Below are positions 15,884-27,386 of a DNA stretch of 64,000 nucleotides, one piece after another. The notes below the pieces were generated by a model. The model saw only the letters and a program-made list of their open reading frames with translations, was not told the DNA's origin and made no database searches. Source of the stretch: an uncultured Erythrobacter sp. (lineage in GTDB: Bacteria; Pseudomonadota; Alphaproteobacteria; Sphingomonadales; Sphingomonadaceae); the NCBI GenBank assembly GCA_947488325.1, contig CANKYZ010000001.1, positions 682,001-746,000 of the forward strand. Reading direction: 5' to 3'. Both the position numbers and the translations under genes were made by a program. Position 1 is the stretch's first letter. Each line of letters begins with the position of its first letter.

Positions 15884-18214
15884 ATGACAATCAAACGCAC
15901 TGCGTCGCACGCCGCCGCCTTGGGCTCACGCACTCTATTGACGGCCATGTTAATCGGCGGATCAAGCTTGGCAATGGCTCAGACTGCGCCAATTGTGCAG
16001 CCGGGTGCGCCCGGCCAGGACAGTCGGATACTGAGCGCTGGTGAGGCGACGGAATTGGCTAAATCGAGCTACACCAATGCAGATGTCCGATTTATGCAAG
16101 GGATGATCGTTCACCACCAACAGGCTGTTGAGATGGCGACATTGGTCGAAGGTCGGACCAATCAAGAAGGCATCGTCGCTATTGCAGGCCGTATCAAATC
16201 GAGTCAGGCCGACGAAATCGTTTTCATGAATGAATGGCTGATGGAACGCGGTGAGCAGGCTGTAATGGTCGGAGGAAGCCATGACATGGCTGATCATTCG
16301 GGTCACGCGGTGCTCGATCATTCTACAATGGCGGGCATGGCTTCCCCGGAGCAAATGGCTGCCCTTGCGGCGGCTGAAGGCGTTGCATTTGACCGCTTGT
16401 TCCTAACTCTGATGATCGCGCATCACGAGGGGGCTCTTGATATGACGGAGGCCCTGCTAGACCAACCCGGCAGCGCCGCAGACCCGATCTTGTTTCGTTT
16501 TGTCGGTGATATAGACAATGATCAATCTTCCGAAATTGATCGGATGGACGCGATATTGGCGAGCCTTTCGATCGATCCACGCGCCGGCCTTGCCGCTGGT
16601 TTTGATAATGCCGGTGAGGCAATCATGAACCTGCGCCATGTTGCGTTTTTGAGTAAACCAGCTGGCTTCTTCGATCCGGAAAATCCATCTGACCTGCGTC
16701 CGCCGGTCCCACCGCGCGAAGAAAATGAAGGTGAAGACGGTGAACAAGTCGGTGAAGATACGGCCACGGATGAAACTGCCGATTCACGAGATGCGGAAGC
16801 AGCTCCAACGCCGGAAGGAGCTGAAGAAGAGGAAAGCCTCACTCAATTCGCTGAACGCTCTCCGCTTCTCGATTTTGCCAACACCGATATGGCGTTCTTT
16901 GACGAAATAATGGTTGCCGGCAATTATCATGGCTTTAACATCTACCGCCTCGGCGATGATGGCGCGCCAACTTTGATGAGTTCTGTTGTCTGTCCGGGTG
17001 GGCAAGGCGATGTATCGGTTGTGGGCGACATTCTTGTGATGAGCGTTGAACAAACGCGCGGCCGGGTCGATTGCGGCCTAAATGGTGTCGAGGAGGAGAT
17101 CAGCACAGAGCGATTCCGCGGTCTTCGCGTATTCGATATCTCCGATCTCACTGCGGTGCGGCAGGTTGGCCAGGTGCAAACCTGCCGGGGCAGCCATACC
17201 CACTCAATTGTCAGCGCTGATGATGAGAAGATCATCGTCTACAATTCGGGCACATCGCGCATCCGCGATGAAGACGAACTGGCAGGTTGCGTCGGCGCGG
17301 TACCAGGCGACAGCCGCACAGCTTTGTTCAGCATCGATGTGATCGAGATACCGCTTGCTGACCCTTCACAATCCCGCATCGTCAATTCGCCTCGCGTTTT
17401 CGCTGATCCTGAATCCGGTGAGATCGCCGGTCTTTGGCAAGGCGGTGACAGCGGCGAGGGAACGCAGGACACACGCCGGACTGATCAGTGCCATGACATC
17501 ACCGTCTTCCCAAGCCTTAACCTCGCCGCTGGTGCCTGTTCGGGTAATGGCATCCTGTTCGATATTTCTGACCCGTTTAATCCGGTCCGTATGGATGCAG
17601 TGTTTGATAAAGGCTTTGCCTATTGGCATTCGGCGACCTTCAACAATGACGGCACCAAACTGATTTTTACCGATGAATGGGGTGGGGGTGGCCGTCCGCG
17701 TTGCAAGGCGTCCGATCCGATGGATTGGGGTGCCAATGCGATCTACGACATCGTCGATGGAAAGCTTGAATTCCGCAGCCATTACAAAATGCCCGGCCCG
17801 CAAAGCGAATTCGAAAATTGCGTCGCGCATAACGGTTCGATTGTTCCTGTGCCGGGCCGCGATATCTTCGTGCAGTCCTGGTATCAGGGCGGGATCAGTA
17901 TTATGGATTTCACCGATAGTTCCAACCCGCAGGAAATCGCATTCTTCGATCGCGGTCCGATCAATAGTGAGCAGCTGGTCGTGGGCGGTTTCTGGTCATC
18001 CTATTGGTATAATGGCCGCATATACGGGACGGAAATCACACGCGGGATTGACGTATTTGCGCTTGAGCCAAGCGAATTCCTGACGGCCGAAGAGATCGCT
18101 GCGGCAGAGGCCGCTTCGTACGCCAACACTCGTTTCAACCCGCAAACTCAAACACAGGTGAGCTGGGACGAGAGTGTGATCGAAGCTGCTGAGGCAAGCC
18201 GCTCCGGCGGTTAG
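15884..18214 (+). CDS. DUF305 domain fused to an LVIVD-type beta-propeller, secreted
   Basis: The 776-residue product has a signal peptide (cleavage near AMAQT), then a DUF305-like four-helix region with His-rich repeats MIVHHQQAVEMA (about 74) and MIAHHEGALDM (about 177). A disordered acidic Glu/Asp/Pro linker follows, then a large domain with LVIVD-repeat phrases (LRVFDISDL, GNGILFDISDP, GISIMDFTDS). DUF305 proteins are linked to metal handling; LVIVD repeats form propellers on surface proteins. Several Cys pairs suggest periplasmic disulphides. The ATG at 15884 has AGGGA upstream; the ATG at 15860 overlaps a possible -10 element and lacks one. It stands alone, with a strong terminator behind it. 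Confidence 0.82.
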   Translation: MTIKRTASHAAALGSRTLLTAMLIGGSSLAMAQTAPIVQPGAPGQDSRILSAGEATELAKSSYTNADVRFMQGMIVHHQQAVEMATLVEGRTNQEGIVAIAGRIKSSQADEIVFMNEWLMERGEQAVMVGGSHDMADHSGHAVLDHSTMAGMASPEQMAALAAAEGVAFDRLFLTLMIAHHEGALDMTEALLDQPGSAADPILFRFVGDIDNDQSSEIDRMDAILASLSIDPRAGLAAGFDNAGEAIMNLRHVAFLSKPAGFFDPENPSDLRPPVPPREENEGEDGEQVGEDTATDETADSRDAEAAPTPEGAEEEESLTQFAERSPLLDFANTDMAFFDEIMVAGNYHGFNIYRLGDDGAPTLMSSVVCPGGQGDVSVVGDILVMSVEQTRGRVDCGLNGVEEEISTERFRGLRVFDISDLTAVRQVGQVQTCRGSHTHSIVSADDEKIIVYNSGTSRIRDEDELAGCVGAVPGDSRTALFSIDVIEIPLADPSQSRIVNSPRVFADPESGEIAGLWQGGDSGEGTQDTRRTDQCHDITVFPSLNLAAGACSGNGILFDISDPFNPVRMDAVFDKGFAYWHSATFNNDGTKLIFTDEWGGGGRPRCKASDPMDWGANAIYDIVDGKLEFRSHYKMPGPQSEFENCVAHNGSIVPVPGRDIFVQSWYQGGISIMDFTDSSNPQEIAFFDRGPINSEQLVVGGFWSSYWYNGRIYGTEITRGIDVFALEPSEFLTAEEIAAAEAASYANTRFNPQTQTQVSWDESVIEAAEASRSGG

Positions 18215-18241
18215 GCGAGACAATTCTCCATGCAAAAGAGG

Positions 18242-18274
18242 GGGCGGCGTAGTAAAGTACTACGCCGCCCTTTT
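18242..18274. terminator. Bidirectional intrinsic terminator
   Basis: A perfect 13-bp stem (18242-18254 with 18258-18270) has a three-base loop AAG. Four T residues follow on the plus strand and a purine-rich AAAAGAG precedes it. It lies between the convergent DUF305-LVIVD and DUF885 genes and can serve both. Confidence 0.85.
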
Positions 18275-18297
18275 GTTGTTGGTTCAGACGATTCGAC

Positions 18298-20136
18298 CTA
18301 GCTTGCCTGTTGATTGGCGATCCATGTGTCGATCCGCGTTTCAAGAATCGAGAGCGGTACGCCCCCTGTTCCCAACACGGTATCGTGGAAGCCGCGAATA
18401 TCGAAATCATCGCCTAACGCCTCCTCAGCCTTGGCGCGAAGTTCCTGAATACGCAGCATGCCCATCTTGTATGATGTCGCCTGGCCCGGCATCACAAAAT
18501 ACCGACGGACTTCGGACCGAACCGTAGTCTCTGGAATGGGTGAATTTTCAAGGAAGTAGTCGATAGCTTCCTGCTCGCCCCAACCTTTTGAATGGATGCC
18601 GGTGTCGACCACCAATCGGATGGCACGCCACATCTCAGTGGTGAGGCGGCCAAAGTCGGAATAGGGGTCTTCATAACCGCCCATTTCTTTAGCCAAAGTT
18701 TCTGAATACAGGGCCCAACCTTCACCAAAGGCGGACAGGTAATATCCTTGACTGCGGAATTTGGGGATGCCGGTCAGTTCTTGCGCGATGGAAAGCTGCA
18801 TGTGGTGGCCCGGATTGCCTTCGTGATAGGCAATCGCTTCAAGCGGGACGATCGACATGGCGCGCATGTCTGACAGGTGGGCGTAATAGATACCCGGACG
18901 CGACCCGTCGGGTGTGCCGGTGCGATAATGCTGGGCTGCGCCATCTTGTTCGCGGAATGGCTCAACCCGGCGCACAACAAGAGGAGCCTGTGGCAGCGTC
19001 CCGAAATAGTTTGGCAGCTCGCTTTCGATCCAATTCAAATGCAGTTCCGCGCGTTCGATATAGTCCTGCGCCCCAGCATCATCGCTGGAGAAATAGAATT
19101 GATCGTCATCACGGGTGAAGGTGAAGAATTCTTGCAAGTCACCTTCAAACTCAACGCGGTCCTTGATGGATTCCATCTCGGCGCGAATGCGGGCGACTTC
19201 GTCCAGTCCGATTTGATGGATATCTTCGGCGGACAGCTCGGTCGTGGTCATCGAGCGCAATTGTGCGTTGTAATATGCCTCGCCATCATTGAGCGCGCTT
19301 GCACCGCGTGCTTCCGCATCGGCATTTTCGCGATCGGTGGTATACCATTCGATTACGCGGCCATAAGCAGGCGCGAGTTGATCGGTGAGGGCAACTCGCG
19401 CCTCTTCGCGCAATTCACCGGCTCGCTCTTCGGTAATCGTGCCGCTTTCGAGGAGGCTTGAAAGGCGTTCTTCGGTTGCATTCCAAAGCGCCGAATTGGC
19501 CCCGTCATCGAACGGTGCCCCGCTCGTAAGTTTGGTCGATTCTGCGATCACAGCATCATAGGCAAATTGCGGTGGCCGTGTGCCCGCTTCGGCATTGGCT
19601 TGCGCGCGAACCAAAACTTGGTCCATCGCTGTTCCGATCCCGCCAAGCCGCGCAATCCAAGCGGTCATATCGCTTTCATCATCGACCCGGTGTTCATTCA
19701 TCAAGAATGTTGGCAGGCCAGTATGCGCTCCGCCCATTTGGTGAAGGACGTATCCTTGATCGATATATTCCGCCGCGCGTGATGCTTCATCGGCGCGGAA
19801 TTTCCACATATCATATGATAATTTCGCATCGTCGGAGAGCTCATCGTAATCGAAGTTAGCCTCCATTTCGGCGGTGGTGCCTGCCCACCATTGGACCTGC
19901 TCCATCTGACCTTCAACGCTGAAATCGTCGATCTGGTCGTAGGCCGTTTTCATGCCGAGTGACGTTTGCATCATCGGGCTGAAGGCGAGCAATTCCTCAA
20001 ACTTGTCGTCGAACCAGATATTGATGCACTCGGTCTGAGTGGTCTCGCACTCGATAGTCGCGACTGGCGCGCCCATCATATCGCACCCCGTCAGCGCGAC
20101 CGATGCCAGCAGTATGGCTGCAAATTTCGTCTTCAT
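18298..20136 (-). CDS. DUF885 family lipoprotein, putative metallohydrolase
   Basis: The 612-residue product has a lipoprotein signal with lipobox LTGC (Cys18). The DUF885 core is clear: YHEGNPGHHMQL, a His/Glu cluster that resembles a zinc site, and GEGWALYSETLAKEMG with its conserved Glu. DUF885 proteins are common in sphingomonads and are often labelled peptidases, but activity is rarely shown. The ATG at 20136 has AAGGA seven bases upstream; a longer frame to 20205 has no such support. It is transcribed alone toward the shared terminator. Confidence 0.85.
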   Translation of the reverse strand: MKTKFAAILLASVALTGCDMMGAPVATIECETTQTECINIWFDDKFEELLAFSPMMQTSLGMKTAYDQIDDFSVEGQMEQVQWWAGTTAEMEANFDYDELSDDAKLSYDMWKFRADEASRAAEYIDQGYVLHQMGGAHTGLPTFLMNEHRVDDESDMTAWIARLGGIGTAMDQVLVRAQANAEAGTRPPQFAYDAVIAESTKLTSGAPFDDGANSALWNATEERLSSLLESGTITEERAGELREEARVALTDQLAPAYGRVIEWYTTDRENADAEARGASALNDGEAYYNAQLRSMTTTELSAEDIHQIGLDEVARIRAEMESIKDRVEFEGDLQEFFTFTRDDDQFYFSSDDAGAQDYIERAELHLNWIESELPNYFGTLPQAPLVVRRVEPFREQDGAAQHYRTGTPDGSRPGIYYAHLSDMRAMSIVPLEAIAYHEGNPGHHMQLSIAQELTGIPKFRSQGYYLSAFGEGWALYSETLAKEMGGYEDPYSDFGRLTTEMWRAIRLVVDTGIHSKGWGEQEAIDYFLENSPIPETTVRSEVRRYFVMPGQATSYKMGMLRIQELRAKAEEALGDDFDIRGFHDTVLGTGGVPLSILETRIDTWIANQQAS

Positions 20137-20236
20137 GGGTGAATCCTTCATTCTCAAATTAGCTGGCAACGCTCCTGCTCTATTGAGCAAGAAATGGAAA
20201 GCCATGCTTTCAATCGGAAGGATTCCAGACGCGAAA

Positions 20237-20266
20237 AGGCCTCGCCGGATTGTTCCGGCGAGGCCT
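20237..20266 (-). terminator. Intrinsic terminator of groESL
   Basis: A perfect 13-bp stem (20237-20249 with 20254-20266, loop TTGT on the plus strand) is followed on the minus strand by TTTT. It lies just after the groEL stop. Confidence 0.85.
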
Positions 20267-20292
20267 CTTGTGTGCGTTGGTAAACGGTGGGC

Positions 20293-21996
<1,704 letters not shown>

Positions 21997-22020
21997 TCAA
22001 GCGGATCAGCTTTTTGAAAA

Positions 22021-22308
22021 TCAGCCGATGATTCCCATGATGTCGCTTTCCTTCATGATCAGCAGGTCTTCGCCGTCGATCTTGACTTCGGTGCCCGACC
22101 ATTTGCCGAACAGAACGCGGTCGCCAGCGTTCACATCCATTGGGACGCGTGCGCCAGAATCGTCACGAGCGCCTTCGCCAACGGAGACGATTTCGCCTTC
22201 GCTTGGTTTTTCTTGTGCAGAATCGGGAATGATAATGCCGCCAGCAGTTTTCTGGTCGGCTTCGATGCGACGGACCACAACGCGGTCGTGCAGCGGACGA
22301 AATGCCAT
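22021..22308 (-). CDS. groES: Co-chaperonin GroES (10 kDa)
   Basis: GroES caps the GroEL ring. The 95-residue product begins [18 protein letters not shown] and contains the mobile loop [15 protein letters not shown] and the end [11 protein letters not shown] longer frame to 22632 exists, but the family start and the leader layout fix the ATG at 22308. First gene of the groESL operon. Confidence 0.98.
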   Translation of the reverse strand: MAFRPLHDRVVVRRIEADQKTAGGIIIPDSAQEKPSEGEIVSVGEGARDDSGARVPMDVNAGDRVLFGKWSGTEVKIDGEDLLIMKESDIMGIIG

Positions 22309-22343
22309 AGGTAATGACCTTTCAATTAGGGTTGATGAATAAA

Positions 22344-22370
22344 TTGGCACTCTCCTCTCGAGAGTGCCAG
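22344..22370 (-). promoter_or_regulatory. CIRCE element, HrcA operator
   Basis: TTGGCACTC (22344-22352) and GAGTGCCAG (22362-22370) are separated by exactly nine bases. The consensus CIRCE is TTAGCACTC-N9-GAGTGCTAA; eight of nine positions pair here. It lies between the promoter and the groES start. HrcA should repress here and release on heat shock. hrcA itself is not in the window. Confidence 0.93.
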
Positions 22371-22378
22371 CAAGAGGG

Positions 22379-22407
22379 AAATGGTTGTGACGGAGGCCTG
22401 AGTCAAG
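22379..22407 (-). promoter_or_regulatory. Candidate sigma-32 (RpoH) promoter of groESL
   Basis: On the minus strand CTTGAC (22402-22407) and CCATTT (22379-22384) stand 17 bases apart. This fits the alphaproteobacterial RpoH pattern as I recall it (CTTGA, then a CC-AT-T type -10). CIRCE begins nine bases downstream, so positive and negative heat control would combine. Confidence 0.6.
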
Positions 22408-22433
22408 CGAGGCCGTCGAAAAATTTTCAATCG

Positions 22434-23849
22434 TCAACGCGGAACGGGAATTGGCTCGGCGACCAGACCAAGCGCCTCGCGCGCCATCCAGCGCCAAAGC
22501 AGCAAGATCGCAGCAAAGGCCAAACCGGTCGCAAGACCGACCCATACGCCTATCCCCTCCAGTGGAGTGAAAAAACCAAGCCCGATCGACATGCCTATAC
22601 CTGGCACCCAATAGCTGAATATCGCGATCCACATCGGCACGCGCGTGTCCTGCAATCCGCGCAGGGCTCCCGCAGCCACGGCTTGAATACCGTCGACAAC
22701 CTGAAACGCCGCAGCGAGCACCAGATATTGCAGAGCGAAACCCACAAGAGCGGCGTTCTTTGCCGCATAGGGATCGACATAGATCGACAGAAGGGAATAG
22801 GGCGCAAGCACCATCGCCCCTGCCGTGAACATCATAAAACCAGTGCCAATCACGAGTGCGACCCAGCCAGCGCGTTTGATCCCCTCCCGATCACGGGCAC
22901 CATAAAAATAGCCGACTCGGATTGTTACAGCCTGACCGACGCCAAAGGGCACCTGAAAAGCGAGCGCAGCCAGTTGCAGTGCGACTGTGTGGCCGGCCAA
23001 CTCAGCTGAACCAAAGCGGCCCATCAGGAAGGCCGCCGCGCCGAAAATCCCGGCTTCTGCCGTCACAGTAAGCGCGATGGGCGTGCCGATGCGAAGAATC
23101 TGCCAAAACCGCTTCCAATCTGGCGCCCAGAACCGGCCGAATACGTGATACCGGTGCAGTTTAGTATCAAGCCGGATTGCAAGCACATAAGCAATGAGCG
23201 TGACGAGTGAGGTAAGGATCGTCGCGACTGCGGCACCTGTCAGGCCCATTTCTGGCGCACCGAAATTTCCAAAGATAAAGGCGTAATTGGCAAATCCGTT
23301 TACAAATATGCCTACACCAGTGATCGCCGTGGCGAAAATTGGGCGACCTAATGCTGAAACAAAATTACGCAGAACACCAGCGAGCAGCATAGGTATCAAC
23401 GAAAATATGATGACGTAATTGTACTCTTTGGCCAATGCAATGATCGTTTCTTGCTGGCCAGTTACGCGCATAATGGGCTCAAGCAGCAGGCAAACCCCCA
23501 TGCCAATGACCCCGGTGATCACTGCAAGCCACAAGGCCATTCTCACTGACCGTCGCACTGGCCTTAGGACAGGTTGGCGAGAAGCTTTGCGTGCGCCAAT
23601 CGCTTCGGCAATTAGTGGAGCAACCGCTCCAGTAAGCGCCGTCATCGCCCACAGCACCAAACCAAATAGCGACACCGCCAAAGCTGATCCTGCGAGCTGC
23701 TCATCACCAAGACGTGCGATGAAAATCACATCAATTGCGTAAGTGAGCATTTGCAGCAAATTCGCCAGCGCAAGCGGCGTCGCGAGCGCAATCGTCGCCC
23801 GGAATTCTTGCCCCCAGCCTGGCGTATCAAGAGATGCTGTGTCGCGCAT
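22434..23849 (-). CDS. MATE family efflux transporter
   Basis: MATE proteins export drugs or metabolites in exchange for sodium ions or protons. The 471-residue product has about 12 hydrophobic helices in two related halves, with the N-terminal [20 protein letters not shown] and a long C-terminal half. I set the start at ATG 23849; a TTG at 23879 is possible, and neither has a clear Shine-Dalgarno. It ends 64 bases before the CIRCE element, so its transcript may run into groES unless stopped. Substrate not readable. Confidence 0.88.
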   Translation of the reverse strand: MRDTASLDTPGWGQEFRATIALATPLALANLLQMLTYAIDVIFIARLGDEQLAGSALAVSLFGLVLWAMTALTGAVAPLIAEAIGARKASRQPVLRPVRRSVRMALWLAVITGVIGMGVCLLLEPIMRVTGQQETIIALAKEYNYVIIFSLIPMLLAGVLRNFVSALGRPIFATAITGVGIFVNGFANYAFIFGNFGAPEMGLTGAAVATILTSLVTLIAYVLAIRLDTKLHRYHVFGRFWAPDWKRFWQILRIGTPIALTVTAEAGIFGAAAFLMGRFGSAELAGHTVALQLAALAFQVPFGVGQAVTIRVGYFYGARDREGIKRAGWVALVIGTGFMMFTAGAMVLAPYSLLSIYVDPYAAKNAALVGFALQYLVLAAAFQVVDGIQAVAAGALRGLQDTRVPMWIAIFSYWVPGIGMSIGLGFFTPLEGIGVWVGLATGLAFAAILLLWRWMAREALGLVAEPIPVPR

Positions 23850-23966
23850 AAAGCCGGCCCGAATACGCGCAGGCCCCAATTGGAGAAAGTCCTAGTTCAA
23901 TCTTCGTTGATTTCGTCCATTCATCTGCGTCTCAAGAGACACACTGACAAGGTGCATGAAATGTTC

Positions 23967-24689
23967 TCAATACCATACAAATAGGACAATGACTGCGATG
24001 GTATTCCATAGTGAATGGGCGACAATGCACGCTGTAAGTCGCCGCCGCCATAGGTAGAGAGCGGTGACGATCAACCCGCCGTAGATGCCAGTGTCGATGA
24101 CGCCAGCCCACCCTTGATAACCGTGTCCAGCAGCGAACAGCGCGATTGTTGCCAAAGCAGCGACAATGGTCGCAACACGCCCCTTCCCTAGCAGACCTTC
24201 AAGAGTGTTGAAGAAGTGCCCGCGGAAGAAGATCTCCTCCATTGCCGCACCCGTCCAAGCGAGAGTTATCATTCCAATCACGCCCCATACAGAGCCGCCA
24301 ATTTGCTGCACATTGACAGCGACATCGGAACGCTCCGCACCGCCAGTGGCGGGAATGATGATCAGGAATTGAAGGAGCGCGAATATGATGGCCACAGCCA
24401 TGCCAATCATAACATCGGCAGCCCATTTCTCGCGTGTTAGTCCGACGTCTTTGAGCGACAAATGGACCAACCGAAGCGCGGCCATCACGATCACCAACCC
24501 CGATACTAACTGAAATACGCCGATAGCCGCCCAATCGAGCCAAGTCGGTTCGACGTGACCGAGGAGGCGCGGAACAAACTGCGAGGCGATTAGCGACGCC
24601 ACATAAAGTACAGTTCCGATTAGGAGCGCTGCTGCCCATCTGAACTTTCCAGGGTTAAGTGATTGTTCTTTATCGGCGTTAGTTCTCAT
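23967..24689 (-). CDS. CPBP family intramembrane metalloprotease
   Basis: The 240-residue membrane protein carries the CPBP (Rce1-like, ABI) motifs: EEIFFRG (EExxxR), FAAGHGYQG (FxxxH-like) and a final HSLWN. About seven hydrophobic segments are visible. Relatives cleave membrane-anchored or prenylated proteins, or protect bacteriocin producers; the substrate here is unknown. A second, distinct CPBP gene lies at 48211-48999. Confidence 0.85.
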   Translation of the reverse strand: MRTNADKEQSLNPGKFRWAAALLIGTVLYVASLIASQFVPRLLGHVEPTWLDWAAIGVFQLVSGLVIVMAALRLVHLSLKDVGLTREKWAADVMIGMAVAIIFALLQFLIIIPATGGAERSDVAVNVQQIGGSVWGVIGMITLAWTGAAMEEIFFRGHFFNTLEGLLGKGRVATIVAALATIALFAAGHGYQGWAGVIDTGIYGGLIVTALYLWRRRLTACIVAHSLWNTIAVIVLFVWY

Positions 24690-24953
24690 GTCTTACTGTA
24701 CTAAGCATGTAGATCAGTGTCAAAAGCCTGTGTTCGCTTGGAAATACTGCGCACACGGAAAAGCGAGCGATACCTTGTGAAGTCGGCATCCTATTTGCCA
24801 TTCAATTTTCGGGCATAAGCGGTATTGCGCGCGCAATTGTCGCCCAAGATTCTTGCTCGCAACGAGTTGGGATCAATTTGCGATGAGAATTTGCTTTATC
24901 AACGCGATGAATCTCTACATAATTCCCCTTAGGGCAGTATTTGGGGGGATTCG

Positions 24954-26225
24954 GTGCAAGTCAATCCAGAAAACGACTTTGCAAATGTCGCGAGGACGCG
25001 AGAAACCGCGATGCAGCGGGCCGCGCGCCTGCTCTCAGAACCGCGTTCTGCGCAAGAGACGGCCGCTGAGGCGGCGGCATTCACTTTATCATTGCCAAAA
25101 GGCGCGAAAAACAGAGTTACCGCAGCGCGAATTCTGTTTGGCACAACTGCGATCGCTGTTGCGGTCACGATTCCTGACCTCGCTGTGGGCGCGATGGATT
25201 CTCCCTATCTGCGTATTGATGTTCGCGAGCCAACCAAAGTGCTTGATCAGCCGATATGGAGCCCAGCTGCAGGTGCCACAGCCCCGGTCTTTGCCTCTGC
25301 GATGGCCGCAGAGACGATTGCTCCATCCTCGCTAACTTTCAGCAATCTGGCGAATGCCAGTGATGAGGATCGGATGAAGCTGCTGGGTTTTCTTGAAACT
25401 GGTTCGGAACGGTTCGATCTTGCCTTTGTCGGAGTTGAGATGCCTTCGCCGGTTCAATTCACGAATTCGGAGGGCTTTCCAAGCGAGAAACATCCTGAGT
25501 TTGGGGCCGCAGTTGCACCATTGCGTGCTCGTCTGATTGACGTACCGCAGATCACTTCATCTAGAAGTTTCACCCCTTCGCTGTCATCGGATGTGCGCCG
25601 CGCAGGTGCATCTTTGTCTCGCGAGTCATCGGTGGAGCGCAGTGTCGCGGCGGCCAATGAATCGCTAACCGCGGCCTTCGCTGGCGTTCTGGATATTACA
25701 GGAGATATTACAGGGAATGCATCAGGTGGCGTGCGCGACGTGCTCCCTATTCAATCTGCTGATCGGACAAGTTCATCTGATACGGTCGCGCCACAGGCCG
25801 ACTTTGCAGTGCCGTTGCCTTCTCCGCCATCCGGCCTTGGTGCCAGCCGCGAAGCGCAGGTTGAACTGGTGGACAAAACTCAGCTTGATGCTCGCGTGAA
25901 TGGGGTCGTCACTGGCAGTGTCGACTTCGAACAGCAGAATGGAACGATCGCTATTCGCTTAGGGTCGATTGTGGACCTATTGCGTGATCGATTTACCCCT
26001 TCCGAAATCGATAGAATTTCTGGTGCCGGCGCATTGGGCTCCTACATCAGCCTGGCTGAATTGCAGGCTGCTGGTATTCCGATCAACTATGACCCTGTCT
26101 ATGACGAGATGGAGTTTGGCATCGATTATGATGATGCTCCGCAAGCGGCGAAAGTGCAGATGGAACAGATCGGCGGACCGACACTGGGTTCGGACGGCAC
26201 TTTGATCGATCAAATCTCTCGTTAG
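24954..26225 (+). CDS. Unrecognised membrane-anchored protein
   Basis: I do not recognise this 423-residue product. It starts with GTG at 24954 behind a G-run. Residues 1-55 are polar and look cytoplasmic, one hydrophobic segment follows at about 57-80 (ILFGTTAIAVAVTIPDLAVGA), and the rest is Ser/Ala/Pro-rich and probably extracytoplasmic. The last 90 residues look folded (SIVDLLRDRF, GSYISLAELQAAGIP, INYDPVYDEMEF). DNA encoding DITGDITG repeats GATATTACAGG twice. No enzyme motif is visible. It stands alone between divergent and pseudogene neighbours. Confidence 0.7.
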   Translation: MQVNPENDFANVARTRETAMQRAARLLSEPRSAQETAAEAAAFTLSLPKGAKNRVTAARILFGTTAIAVAVTIPDLAVGAMDSPYLRIDVREPTKVLDQPIWSPAAGATAPVFASAMAAETIAPSSLTFSNLANASDEDRMKLLGFLETGSERFDLAFVGVEMPSPVQFTNSEGFPSEKHPEFGAAVAPLRARLIDVPQITSSRSFTPSLSSDVRRAGASLSRESSVERSVAAANESLTAAFAGVLDITGDITGNASGGVRDVLPIQSADRTSSSDTVAPQADFAVPLPSPPSGLGASREAQVELVDKTQLDARVNGVVTGSVDFEQQNGTIAIRLGSIVDLLRDRFTPSEIDRISGAGALGSYISLAELQAAGIPINYDPVYDEMEFGIDYDDAPQAAKVQMEQIGGPTLGSDGTLIDQISR

Positions 26226-26336
26226 GACTGGGCTAAGGTCAGCACGCTCACACCCTAAATCCATAACAATCTCAAAATACTAGATAGTATTGACCAGGGT
26301 TGTTGCGATTAGGGGAATGATGATGCAAGTTCGATC

Positions 26337-26758
26337 TTGGCTCGATTGCTTTTGCTGATTGCATTGATGCCGTTGATCACGCCATGCGCAAATTCGACAC
26401 TAACTTCGTCCCTTGACGCAGAGACGGAAGCCGCACCAGTTAGCGTTGAAACTTTCGCACAAGGGTCAAATGCATTTGCGATCTGCAGCCCGCCCCCAAT
26501 TCGGGCGAATGCGGCCTGACCATTACAAATGTGATCCACCAAGCCAATATTGATGTCGACGAAAAGGGTTCTGAAGCCGCTGCCGCAACCGCGGTAGTGA
26601 TGGGCGCTGTTGTGACGGGCAGTCGCCTAGGCCCTCCTCCGCCTCCGCCGTTTATTTTTCGCGCGGACCACCTTTTCATCTTTTTGCTGCGGGACAATCG
26701 CACAGGCACGATCTTGTTCCTTGGCCGCTTGGTTGATCCATTACAGGAAGCAACCTAG
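26337..26758 (+). pseudogene. Decayed serpin gene with large internal deletion
   Basis: The 3' part, in one frame up to the TAG at 26756-26758, encodes the serpin end: NVIHQANIDVDEKGSEAAAATAV (hinge of the reactive-centre loop), then PPPFIFRADHLFIFLLRDN and TGTILFLGRLVDP. The 5' part, in another frame from TTG 26337, encodes a signal-like start (ARLLLLIALMPL) and SVETFAQGSNAFA, the usual N-terminal serpin helix. DLQPAPNSGE follows in the shifted frame. About 300 residues of the serpin body are absent and at least one frameshift is present, so no inhibitor can be made. The remnant frame ends with many prolines at the scissile region. Confidence 0.75.
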
Positions 26759-26857
26759 GGACCTCGGTCAGATATATCTCCGCCACCTGCAGTGGGAGGG
26801 TGTCCGCCAAAGCTGTGAACGCGTGGCATTGATGCAGAAGGGGCCGGGATACAGAAA

Positions 26858-26883
26858 GGGCGGCACCATTGCTGATACCGCCC
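26858..26883 (-). terminator. Terminator of rplJ-rplL
   Basis: On the minus strand a 10-position stem with G:T pairs (26874-26883 with 26858-26867) and loop AGCAAT is followed by TTTCTGT. It lies 45 bases after the rplL stop. Confidence 0.7.
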
Positions 26884-26928
26884 CCCATCTGCGGGCGCTT
26901 CAAGTCACCCGCAAAACTGATCACAAGA

Positions 26929-27303
26929 TTACTTGAGCTCGACGGTACCGCCAGCAGCTTCGATCTTGCCTTTGATTTCTTCGGCTTCAGCCTTGTTGAC
27001 GCCTTCTTTAACAGGCTTCGGTGCGCCTTCGACAAGGCCCTTGGCTTCGGTGAGGCCCAGGCCAGTGATGGCGCGGACTTCTTTGATAACCTGGATTTTC
27101 TTGCCGCCGTCTCCGGTAAGGATGACGTCGAATTCGTCTTTTTCTTCAACAGCTTCAGCAGCGCCGCCAGCAGCTGGACCAGCCACTGCAACAGCAGCAG
27201 CTGCGCTAACGCCCCATGCTTCTTCAAGCGCGGTTGCAAGTTCTGCCGCTTCAAGGACGGTCAGCTTCGAAAGTTCTTCAACAAGCTTGGCAATATCAGC
27301 CAT
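26929..27303 (-). CDS. rplL: 50S ribosomal protein L7/L12
   Basis: L7/L12 forms the ribosomal stalk that recruits translation factors. The 124-residue product begins [20 protein letters not shown], has the Ala/Gly/Pro hinge at about 35-50 and the C-terminal domain with [21 protein letters not shown]. The ATG at 27303 is the family start. It follows rplJ by 83 bases in one operon. Confidence 0.98.
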   Translation of the reverse strand: MADIAKLVEELSKLTVLEAAELATALEEAWGVSAAAAVAVAGPAAGGAAEAVEEKDEFDVILTGDGGKKIQVIKEVRAITGLGLTEAKGLVEGAPKPVKEGVNKAEAEEIKGKIEAAGGTVELK

Positions 27304-27386
27304 GATGTTCACTCCAAATATTTGGCAGGACAGATGGGTTCATCCCAACGCCCCAATGTATGTTTCGTCTCTTGCGAGAGCGTCTC

